Assembly (NCBI GenBank): GCA_900770405.1
Contig: CAAGKL010000015.1
Coordinates: forward strand, 1 to 5,183
Length of the DNA stretch: 5,183 nucleotides
DNA from: Clostridia bacterium
GTDB lineage: Bacteria > Bacillota > Clostridia > UBA1381
Reading direction: 5' to 3'
Shown in pieces: positions 1-5,183 of the stretch. The stretch's first letter is position 1. The number at the start of each line of letters is the position of its first letter. Position numbers and translations under genes: made by a program. The notes below the pieces were generated by a model that was given only the letters and a program-made list of their open reading frames with translations, was not told the DNA's origin and searched no databases.

Positions 1-1
1 G

Positions 2-1174
2 GGCGCGGTCTGCGCGCTCAGTGAGGGCAGAGGCTCGGCGCTCGGCGTGGTGATCGGCACGGATAACACCGTGCGCGCGCTCGGCGAAATCGCGAAGGCG
101 TATAAAATGAAGTACAATGTGCCGACCGTCGGCGTGACCGGCAGCGTTGGCAAGACCACGACGAAGGATATGATAAGCGCGGTGCTCGCGAAAAAATGCC
201 CGACGCTGAAAACCGAGGGCAATTTCAATAACGAGCTCGGGCTTCCGCTGACGGTGTTCGGCTTGGAAAAGCACCACGGCGCGGCGGTACTCGAAATGGG
301 AATGTCGGCGCGCGGCGAAATTCACTGCCTTGCGGATATTGCCCGTCCCGATGTGGCGGTCATATCGAATGTTGGAATGTCGCACATCGAAAATCTCGGC
401 TCGCGCGAGGAAATTCTGCGGGCGAAAATGGAGATTACGGACTTTTTCGGGAGCGAAAACCTACTTATTATAAATGCGGATAACGATATGCTCCGCACGG
501 TGGACAAAAATGCCCCCTATCGGATTCTGACCTATGCGATAGAAAACGATGCCGACTACAGGGCGGAAAATATCCGCGACTACAGCTTCGGCGGCAGCGA
601 ATTTACGGCAAATACGCCGTCGGGCAGCTTTCGTGTGCGGGTAAAAACGCCCGGACTGCACAATGTGTTAAACGCGCTGTCGGCGATTGCCGTCGGGCAG
701 GAGTTCGGCGTTTCGTCGGGCGATATTGCGGCGGCGATTGAGGAATACGAGCCGACCGCGATGCGTATGGAGGTCGAAAATGCCGGCGGGATAACGCTGA
801 TTTGCGATTGCTATAACGCCTCCCCCGATTCGATTGCGGCGTCGCTTGCGGTGCTCGCGGGCGCGCAGGGCAGGCGGGTCGCATTTTTGGGCGATGTGCT
901 CGAGCTGGGCGAATTTTCGGAAAAAGCGCACCGCGGCATCGGCGAAATGTGCGCAAATAAGGCGGATTTGGTGGTATGCGCCGGCGAAAATGCACGGTAT
1001 ATCGCGGAGAGTGCACACGCGGCGGGCTGCCGGTGCGAATATTTTGAAACGACGGACGAGGCGGCGGAAAATGCGTGCGCGCTGGTCACGGACGGCGACA
1101 CGGTGTTGGTGAAGGCGTCACGCGGTATGCATTTTGAAAAGATATGCGACGCGCTGCGTGAAAGGAGCAAATGA
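2..1174 (+). CDS. murF: UDP-N-acetylmuramoyl-tripeptide--D-alanyl-D-alanine ligase MurF (5'-partial)
   Basis: Cytoplasmic ATP-dependent Mur ligase that adds D-Ala-D-Ala to UDP-MurNAc-tripeptide, giving the pentapeptide precursor. The frame is open from base 2 and reads GAVCALSEGRGSALGVVIGT before the GTG at 47. This matches the end of the MurF N-terminal substrate-binding domain, so 47 is an internal valine and the true start lies upstream. 390 codons are visible against about 450 for the family. Seen in order: P-loop TGSVGKTTTK (137-166); TEGNFNNELGLPLT (212-253), a MurF hallmark; EMG (293-301); SNVGMSHIENLGS, the central-domain H/E region; RAKMEI with Lys at 425-427, the position carbamoylated in Mur ligases; GLHNVLNALSAIAVG at the end of the central domain; then the C-terminal domain with CDCYNASPDS (803-832), FLGDVLELGE and VKASRGMHFE. 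The usual first Asp of the DDxYNANP motif is Cys here. The stop overlaps the mraY start (TGATG), suggesting translational coupling. Identity is very secure. Confidence 0.97.
   Translation, partial: GAVCALSEGRGSALGVVIGTDNTVRALGEIAKAYKMKYNVPTVGVTGSVGKTTTKDMISAVLAKKCPTLKTEGNFNNELGLPLTVFGLEKHHGAAVLEMGMSARGEIHCLADIARPDVAVISNVGMSHIENLGSREEILRAKMEITDFFGSENLLIINADNDMLRTVDKNAPYRILTYAIENDADYRAENIRDYSFGGSEFTANTPSGSFRVRVKTPGLHNVLNALSAIAVGQEFGVSSGDIAAAIEEYEPTAMRMEVENAGGITLICDCYNASPDSIAASLAVLAGAQGRRVAFLGDVLELGEFSEKAHRGIGEMCANKADLVVCAGENARYIAESAHAAGCRCEYFETTDEAAENACALVTDGDTVLVKASRGMHFEKICDALRERSK
1161..1167 (+). promoter_or_regulatory. Ribosome binding site of mraY (AAAGGAG)
   Basis: AAAGGAG lies inside the last codons of murF. 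Two adjacent ATGs follow, at 1171 and 1174. Spacing from the GGAG end is 3 nt to the first and 6 nt to the second, so the second ATG is the better placed start. Placement inside murF fits translational coupling. Confidence 0.75.
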
Positions 1175-2166
1175 TGATAGTAAATTTTGATATAAAGCCG
1201 TTTTTGGCGGCGGCGGTTGCGTTCGCGGTGTGCGCGCTGGCGATGCCGGTGTTCATTCCCTACCTAAAGCGGCTCAAATTCGGGCAGCAGATTTTGGAGG
1301 ACGGGCCATCGTGGCACGAAAAAAAATCCGGGACGCCGACGATGGGCGGGCTCGGGTTCATTCTCGCCGTTGCGGCGGCGACGGCGGTGATGCTGTTTTT
1401 CGGCTTTGACGTGAAGCTGCTTATGATGCTGCTCGTGGCGGTCGGCTTCGGGGCAATCGGCTTCGTCGACGACTATATCAAGGTGGTAAAAAAGCGCAAT
1501 CTCGGGCTGACCGCGTCGCAGAAATTTTTGCTGCAGGCAATTCTGGCGGCGGTGTACGTGCTGGTGCTCAAGGAAACGGGCGAGCTCGAAAGCGAGATAA
1601 TTCTGCCGTTTACGAGAAGAAGCATCACGATGCCGTGGTGGCTGTATGTGCCGTTCATACTGGTCGTTGTGACCGGGACGGTCAACGCGGTGAATTTGAC
1701 GGACGGGCTCGACGGGCTCGCTGCGTCGGTCACGGTGGTTGTGACGGTGTTTTTCGCGCTTGCGGCGCATATCCTCGGCGAGGGCGACTGCTCGTACTTC
1801 GCGCTCGCGGTCGCGGGCGGGTGCCTGGGCTTTCTGCTCTATAACAAGTACCCGGCGCGCGTGTTTATGGGCGATACCGGCTCGCTTTTTCTGGGCGGCG
1901 CGGTAAGCGTGCTTGCGGTCGGAATGAAGCTGCCGCTCGTTTTGATAATCGCGGGCTTTGTGTATCTGTTTGAAACGCTGTCGGTGATATTGCAGGTTGC
2001 GTCCTTCAAGCTCACGGGCAAGCGGATTTTCAAAATGTCGCCGGTGCATCATCACTTTGAGATGTGCGGCTGGAGCGAGAGAAAAATTGTGTCGGTATTT
2101 TGCCTTGCGGCGCTGATATTCTGCGCACTGGCGTATGCGTCAGTGCTGCCGTATGCGGCGCGGTAA
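1174..2166 (+). CDS. mraY: Phospho-N-acetylmuramoyl-pentapeptide-transferase MraY (lipid I synthase)
   Basis: Integral membrane enzyme that transfers phospho-MurNAc-pentapeptide from UDP to undecaprenyl phosphate, forming lipid I on the cytoplasmic face. The 330 residues match family length (about 320-360), and the profile of repeated hydrophobic segments fits the ten-helix fold. Key motifs, numbered from the ATG at 1174: KSGTPTMGG (52-59), the MraY signature after the first helix; FVDDYIKVVKKRNLGL with the catalytic Asp pair at 99-100; NAVNLTDGLDGLA with Asn174, Asp177 and Asp180; NKYPARVFMGDTGSL with Asp234, the Mg/nucleotide site; and SPVHHHFE with the His triplet at 292-294. All expected active-site residues are present, so it should be functional. 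The ATG at 1174 is preferred to 1171 on Shine-Dalgarno spacing; 1171 would add one Met. It overlaps the murF stop by one base and is followed after 21 nt by ftsW, without the murD often found there. Confidence 0.98.
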   Translation: MIVNFDIKPFLAAAVAFAVCALAMPVFIPYLKRLKFGQQILEDGPSWHEKKSGTPTMGGLGFILAVAAATAVMLFFGFDVKLLMMLLVAVGFGAIGFVDDYIKVVKKRNLGLTASQKFLLQAILAAVYVLVLKETGELESEIILPFTRRSITMPWWLYVPFILVVVTGTVNAVNLTDGLDGLAASVTVVVTVFFALAAHILGEGDCSYFALAVAGGCLGFLLYNKYPARVFMGDTGSLFLGGAVSVLAVGMKLPLVLIIAGFVYLFETLSVILQVASFKLTGKRIFKMSPVHHHFEMCGWSERKIVSVFCLAALIFCALAYASVLPYAAR

Positions 2167-2172
2167 GCCGGC

Positions 2173-2181
2173 GGGAGGGAG
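2173..2181 (+). promoter_or_regulatory. Ribosome binding site of ftsW (GGGAGGGAG)
   Basis: A purine-rich Shine-Dalgarno lies in the 21-nt mraY-ftsW gap, ending 6 nt before the GTG at 2188. It supports this GTG over in-frame alternatives further in (for example the GTG at 2239) and so supports the long basic N-terminal tail. Confidence 0.75.
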
Positions 2182-2187
2182 AAAAAA

Positions 2188-3390
2188 GTGGCATCTGTCA
2201 GACAGGGCGGCAAAAAAGGCCGCAGCACGGCGAAAAGCGTGCGCACACAAAAGAAAAGCAGCCGCCGTCTTGCGGTCAAAAGCAGGCTCGGCGAACTTGA
2301 TTTCACCTTTTTGTTTCTGGTGTTTATCCTGCTTGCGTTCGGGCTGATAATGCTTTTGAGCTCATCGACGCCGGTGGCAAACAGGAAAATCGGCGACTCG
2401 TACTACTTTTTTACGCGCCAGCTTGCGGGCGCGGGGATCGGCGCGGTGCTTATGGTAATCCTGGCGATGGTCGACTATCATAAATATATAAAATTTGTGC
2501 CGGCGATGATGCTGGGGTGCACGGTGCTGCTGATTTTATGCCGCGTGCCGGGCATCGGGCAATACCGCAGCGGTGGCTGGCGGTGGCTGAGGACGCCGTT
2601 TATCCAGTTCCAGCCGTCCGAGTTTATGAAGCCGATAATCGCGCTCTTTTTCGCAAAGCTCGTGTCGGAGAAAAGAATACGCCCCGAGCTGCCGGTAGAT
2701 TTGCTCAAATGCACGGCGGTGCTCGGCGTGATATTTCTGATAATGTGGAAGTTGCAATCGCACGCGAGCGGCGCGATAATCATATGCGCAATCGCAATGT
2801 CGGTAATTCTGGTCGGCGGCGCAAAGCTGCGGTATTTTATCGGCGCGGGCGTGTTTGCATCGCCTGTTGCGGCGTTTTATATAAAGCAGGATCCGATGCG
2901 GCTGGGGCGAATACTGTCCTTCCTCGACCCGTTCCGCGACACGTCGGACAAGAGCTTTCAGATAACGCAGTCGCTCATCGCGATAGGCACGGGCGGGCTG
3001 TTTGGCAAGGGTCTGGGGCAGAGCGTGCAGAAATATTCCTACCTGCCCGAGCCGTACAACGATTTTATTTTCGCCATAGTCTGCGAGGAGCTCGGCTTTC
3101 TGGGCGCGGGCGTGATAATTGCGCTGTTTGCGGCGCTGGTGATGCGCGGGGTGAAGATTGCGTTCGAGGCGCCGGACGAGTTCGGTATGCTGGCGGCAAT
3201 CGGCATAATTTCGCACATCGCAATTCAGGCTGTGTTCAACATAGCCGTGGTCTGCTGCGCGATGCCGACAACCGGCATTTCGCTGCCGTTTTTCAGCTTT
3301 GGCGGAACGGCGATACTTGTAGTGCTCGCCGAGGTGGGCATAGTGATAAACATATCGAGGCAGTCGGTCAGAGCCAAAAAGCTGCCGTGA
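2188..3390 (+). CDS. ftsW: SEDS-family peptidoglycan glycosyltransferase FtsW (SpoVE/FtsW type)
   Basis: Polytopic membrane protein that polymerises lipid II into glycan strands at the division septum with a class B penicillin-binding protein. At 400 residues it has family length, and its many hydrophobic segments fit the ten-helix SEDS fold. Motifs, numbered from the GTG start: GWRWL, then QPSEFMK (142-148); ITQSLIAIGTGGLFGKGLG; LPEPYNDFIFAIVCEELGF, with Asp292 at the position of the catalytic Asp of FtsW/RodA (HTDFIF in E. coli); and PTTGISLPFFSFGGTA (from 360), the C-terminal SEDS signature. Residues 1-38 form a cytoplasmic tail with about a dozen Lys/Arg and almost no acid before the first helix (about 39-60). 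The region usually PD.G or PH.SG is QSHASG (190-195) here. Placement between mraY and murG favours FtsW or the sporulation paralogue SpoVE over RodA; the sequence alone does not separate FtsW from SpoVE. It is followed after 18 nt by murG. Confidence 0.94.
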   Translation: MASVRQGGKKGRSTAKSVRTQKKSSRRLAVKSRLGELDFTFLFLVFILLAFGLIMLLSSSTPVANRKIGDSYYFFTRQLAGAGIGAVLMVILAMVDYHKYIKFVPAMMLGCTVLLILCRVPGIGQYRSGGWRWLRTPFIQFQPSEFMKPIIALFFAKLVSEKRIRPELPVDLLKCTAVLGVIFLIMWKLQSHASGAIIICAIAMSVILVGGAKLRYFIGAGVFASPVAAFYIKQDPMRLGRILSFLDPFRDTSDKSFQITQSLIAIGTGGLFGKGLGQSVQKYSYLPEPYNDFIFAIVCEELGFLGAGVIIALFAALVMRGVKIAFEAPDEFGMLAAIGIISHIAIQAVFNIAVVCCAMPTTGISLPFFSFGGTAILVVLAEVGIVINISRQSVRAKKLP

Positions 3391-3393
3391 TAC

Positions 3394-3398
3394 GGAGG
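3394..3398 (+). promoter_or_regulatory. Ribosome binding site of murG (GGAGG)
   Basis: A perfect GGAGG lies in the ftsW-murG gap. It is 1 nt from the TTG at 3400, which is too close, and 10 nt from the GTG at 3409. It therefore rules out the longer reading and sets the MurG start at 3409, giving the expected MKILFAGGGT N-terminus. Confidence 0.8.
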
Positions 3399-3408
3399 TT
3401 TGATTGTT

Positions 3409-4509
3409 GTGAAAATTTTGTTTGCCGGCGGCGGTACGGCGGGGCATATTAACCCGGCGCTGTCGATTGCCGATTATATGAAAAAGAGGGAGAAGGATTT
3501 CAGTGCGCTTTTTATCGGGACAAAACGCGGGCTTGAAACCGAGCTTGTGCCGCGTGCCGGCTACGAAATCCGCTACATTGATATCCGCGGCTTTGACCGC
3601 AGGAACCCCTTTGCCAATATCGAGGTGGTGAAAAAGCTCATCACCGCGCGCGCGGACTGCGAGCGGATTATAAAGGAATTTCGCCCCGATGCGGTTGTCT
3701 GCACCGGCGGCTATGTCAGCGGCCCGGCGGCGATGGCGGCGAAAAAGTGCGGCGTTCCGTCGCTGATACACGAGCAGAATGTCTACCCCGGAATGACGGT
3801 CAGGGGTGCGCAGCGCTATGTAGACTATGTTGCGGTGAGCTTTGCAGAGACGGTGCGGCATCTGTCAAAGAAGTCGAAGTGCGTTGTGACGGGCAATCCC
3901 GTGCGCGAGGAAATTCTGACCGCCGACCGCGAAAAATGCCGCGAAAAGCTCGGCATCGGTGCGGACGAGCGGCTCGTGCTGATTTTCGGCGGAAGTCTCG
4001 GCGCGGCGCGGCTCAACAGCGCGGTGTGCGAGATGCTGCCGCGGCTTTGCGGGAATCCGAAAATTCGCGTGCTTTTCGGCACCGGGACGAGAAATTATAA
4101 GGACGTGTGCGCCGCGCTGGGCAATGTCGGCGCGAATGTTACGCTCACGCCGTATATAAACAATATGGCGGAGGTTATGGCGGCGTCGGACGTTGCCGTT
4201 ACGCGCGCGGGCGCAATCACCGTGTCCGAGCTTGCGTGTATGCATAAGCCGGCGGTGCTTGTGCCGTCGCCGAACGTTGTACGCAATCACCAGGAACAGA
4301 ATGCACACGAGTTTGAGAAGGCGGGCGCGGCGATTATGCTCAAAGAGGTTGACTTATCGGGCGAAAGCCTGTATAATGCTGTTATGGGTCTTGCGTCGGA
4401 TGACGCGGCGCTTGCGAAAATGGCGGAGCGTATGGGCAATTTTGCCGAGCGCAGTGCGCTCGAAAAGACGGCAAGACTGATTTATACTATGACGGGCGCG
4501 GGGAAATAG
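3409..4509 (+). CDS. murG: UDP-N-acetylglucosamine--undecaprenyl-P-P-MurNAc-pentapeptide GlcNAc transferase MurG
   Basis: Peripheral inner-face membrane glycosyltransferase (GT28, GT-B fold) that converts lipid I to lipid II using UDP-GlcNAc. The GTG at 3409 gives 366 residues, close to the usual 350-370, and starts MKILFAGGGTAGHINPA, the N-domain glycine-rich loop with His13. Other motifs in order: TGGYVSGPAAMAA; LIHEQNVYPGMT with His121-Glu122-Gln123-Asn124; FGGSLGAARLN (from Gly194), the second glycine loop opening the C-terminal Rossmann domain; TRAGAITVSELA (265-276) with the Glu-containing UDP-GlcNAc site; and NHQEQNA (293-299), which contacts the sugar nucleotide. The first loop reads GTAGH rather than the proteobacterial GTGGH; this variant occurs, to my recollection, in Clostridia. 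No key residue is missing. It is preceded by ftsW (18 nt) and followed by proB (25 nt), so it is probably in the same transcript. Confidence 0.97.
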   Translation: MKILFAGGGTAGHINPALSIADYMKKREKDFSALFIGTKRGLETELVPRAGYEIRYIDIRGFDRRNPFANIEVVKKLITARADCERIIKEFRPDAVVCTGGYVSGPAAMAAKKCGVPSLIHEQNVYPGMTVRGAQRYVDYVAVSFAETVRHLSKKSKCVVTGNPVREEILTADREKCREKLGIGADERLVLIFGGSLGAARLNSAVCEMLPRLCGNPKIRVLFGTGTRNYKDVCAALGNVGANVTLTPYINNMAEVMAASDVAVTRAGAITVSELACMHKPAVLVPSPNVVRNHQEQNAHEFEKAGAAIMLKEVDLSGESLYNAVMGLASDDAALAKMAERMGNFAERSALEKTARLIYTMTGAGK

Positions 4510-4520
4510 CCGCACCGCCG

Positions 4521-4526
4521 AAAGGA
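4521..4526 (+). promoter_or_regulatory. Ribosome binding site of proB (AAAGGA)
   Basis: AAAGGA lies in the 25-nt murG-proB gap, 8 nt before the ATG at 4535. The gap has no room for a promoter or a terminator hairpin, so proB most likely shares the upstream transcript. Confidence 0.65.
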
Positions 4527-4534
4527 ACGGACAG

Positions 4535-5050
4535 ATGGAAGAAGTTTACGAAAGAATAAAGGGCGCGCAGCGTATTGTTATCAAAATCGGTACATCGACG
4601 CTCACCTATGAGAACGGCAAGGTGAATATCCGCCAGTTCGACAGCATCGCGCGCGTGGTGACGGATATAAAAAATTCCGGACGTGAGGTGATCGTCGTGT
4701 CGTCGGGCGCGGGCGGCGTCGCGATGGGCAAGCTCGGCTACAGTGAAAAGCCGAAGGATATGGGTGCAAAGCAGGCATTCGCCGCGGTCGGACAGTGCGA
4801 ACTGATGTATATGTATGACAAGATGTTCTCCGACTACAACAGCGCCGTCGCACAGATTCTTCTCACGAAGGATGACATTGACGAGCCGAAACGGCTTGCG
4901 AATACGCGCAATACGCTCGACGCACTTTTGAGAATGCATATTATTCCGATTATCAACGAGAACGACACCGTTGCGACCGAGGAGATTGAATTCGGCGATA
5001 ACGATACGCTCTCGGCGTATGTTGCAAAATTTACAGAGGCAGAGTTATAA
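4535..5050 (+). CDS. proB: Glutamate 5-kinase ProB, C-terminally truncated
   Basis: Cytoplasmic amino-acid kinase that phosphorylates glutamate to gamma-glutamyl phosphate, the first step of proline synthesis. Visible motifs: RIVIKIGTSTLT (13-24), the ATP-phosphate loop with Lys17; VSSGAGGVAMG (55-65), the glycine-rich glutamate-site loop; KQAFAAVGQCELM; VAQILLTKDDI; PIINENDTVA with Asn141-Asp144; and FGDNDTLSA with Asp155-Asp157. The match holds through FTEAEL, then a TAA ends the frame at residue 171. Full-length ProB has about 260 residues for the kinase domain alone, or about 370 with a PUA domain. The expected continuation (LLLTDIDGLYD-like, with the nucleotide-binding part) is not found in any frame downstream, so this is not a simple frameshift. 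As drawn the protein would lack the ATP-binding half and be inactive. Because sequence composition also changes at the break, an assembly join is likelier than a real pseudogene. The gene assignment itself is secure. Confidence 0.93.
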   Translation: MEEVYERIKGAQRIVIKIGTSTLTYENGKVNIRQFDSIARVVTDIKNSGREVIVVSSGAGGVAMGKLGYSEKPKDMGAKQAFAAVGQCELMYMYDKMFSDYNSAVAQILLTKDDIDEPKRLANTRNTLDALLRMHIIPIINENDTVATEEIEFGDNDTLSAYVAKFTEAEL

Positions 5051-5052
5051 AG
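5045..5052. other. Probable sequence junction (proB to CorA-like, composition break)
   Basis: ProB homology stops at about 5047. From about 5050 a different frame resembles CorA. GC content is about 34% by hand count over 5051-5183 (45 of 133), against clearly higher GC in the upstream genes. Codon choice also shifts (ATA, TCA, TTT, TCT, AAT rather than GCG, GGC, CTG). No inverted repeat, target duplication or transposase is visible at the break. An assembly chimera or a genuine recombination endpoint would look the same here. Confidence 0.65.
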
Positions 5053-5183
5053 CTCTATGATGATGACCAGGATTTGCTTGAGGACGTTCTGATAGAAATA
5101 AAACAGGCTATCGATATGTCAAATATATATTCAAGTATCCTCTCAACAATGATGGAGGCTTTTTCTTCTGTAATATCAAATAA
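5050..5183 (+). CDS. CorA-family divalent cation transporter fragment (partial at both ends)
   Basis: In the frame starting at 5050, the sequence is open to the window edge and begins KLYDDDQDLLEDVLIE, followed by IKQAIDMSN and IYSSILSTMMEAFSSVISN. This resembles the long helix just before the first transmembrane segment of CorA-type Mg/Co transporters, where family members typically read like LLEDVIIENKQAIEMANIYS then ILSGTMDAFASVISNNLN. The last two bases (AA) would start another Asn or Lys codon, consistent with SNN. No start codon or ribosome binding site of its own is visible, and the CorA N-terminal domain and GMN motif are outside the window. The fragment is short (44 full codons), so the family call rests on recalled family patterns. 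It is AT-rich unlike everything upstream, suggesting it comes from another genome or another genomic place. It is not expected to be translated as an independent gene in this arrangement. Confidence 0.6.

Noticed and set aside
47..49. GTG at 47 as the murF start
   Set aside because: The frame is open upstream to base 2 with MurF-like residues, there is no ribosome binding site before 47, and the protein would lack its N-terminal domain.
1264..2055. 263-codon minus-strand open frame inside mraY
   Set aside because: Same shadow effect: low-complexity His/Arg/Gln-rich translation opposite conserved MraY motifs.
3400..3402. TTG at 3400 as the murG start
   Set aside because: Only 1 nt separates it from the GGAGG. 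The GTG at 3409 has usable spacing and gives the canonical MurG N-terminus.
2517..3452. 311-codon plus-strand open frame overlapping ftsW in another frame
   Set aside because: Arg/Gly/Ala-rich translation without domain features; ftsW is certain in the overlapping frame.
2536..3861. 441-codon open frame on the minus strand, antisense to ftsW and murG
   Set aside because: It is a shadow of the GC-rich codon pattern of two secure genes. The product is rich in His, Arg and Gln, has no recognisable domain, and spans the ftsW-murG boundary.
403..3918. 16-bp direct repeat GCGCGAGGAAATTCTG at 403-418 and 3903-3918
   Set aside because: Both copies encode REEIL in frame within murF and murG; biased codon use explains it, and there are no flanking repeats.
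4510..4534. Terminator or promoter between murG and proB
   Set aside because: The 25-nt gap holds a ribosome binding site but no stem-loop with a T tract and no room for -35/-10 boxes.
5048..5183. Simple frameshift restoring ProB downstream of the stop at 5048
   Set aside because: None of the three forward frames after 5050 gives the ProB nucleotide-binding region; one frame instead resembles CorA.

Overview
The window is a tightly packed, single-strand stretch of a peptidoglycan-precursor (dcw-type) operon. The order on the + strand is murF (5' end cut off by the window edge), mraY, ftsW, murG and proB. The last ~135 bases look foreign to the rest. The sequence is GC-rich (roughly mid-fifties percent by eye). 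Genes overlap or are separated by only 18-25 nt, and each internal gene has a clear purine-rich Shine-Dalgarno. Two genes start with GTG. These traits, together with family sequence variants such as GTAGH in MurG and the NDFIF form of the SEDS motif in FtsW, suggest a Firmicute of the class Clostridia, possibly Oscillospiraceae-like. That placement is inference, not a measured phylogeny.

Layout: 2-1174 is the UDP-MurNAc-tripeptide:D-Ala-D-Ala ligase MurF, lacking about 60 N-terminal residues because of the window edge. 1174-2166 is MraY, overlapping murF by one base. 2188-3390 is the SEDS glycosyltransferase FtsW with a basic N-terminal tail. 3409-4509 is MurG. 4535-5050 is the N-terminal two thirds of glutamate 5-kinase (ProB), stopped early. 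From about 5045 to the right edge the sequence becomes AT-rich and encodes, in another frame, a piece resembling the pre-membrane region of a CorA-type magnesium transporter. No non-coding stretch exceeds 25 nt, and no promoter, terminator, RNA gene, repeat array or mobile element was seen.

How the genes work together: MurF completes the soluble UDP-MurNAc-pentapeptide. MraY moves phospho-MurNAc-pentapeptide onto undecaprenyl phosphate (lipid I). MurG adds GlcNAc (lipid II). FtsW polymerises flipped lipid II into septal glycan with a partner class B PBP. ProB (first step of proline synthesis) is metabolically unrelated but sits 25 nt downstream with no visible terminator, so it is probably co-transcribed. 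murD, which commonly sits between mraY and ftsW, is absent.

I see no convincing new biological system. The item most worth checking is the right end, where proB breaks off and a compositionally different CorA-like fragment begins. An assembly chimera is the simplest explanation; a genuine recombination junction is the alternative.
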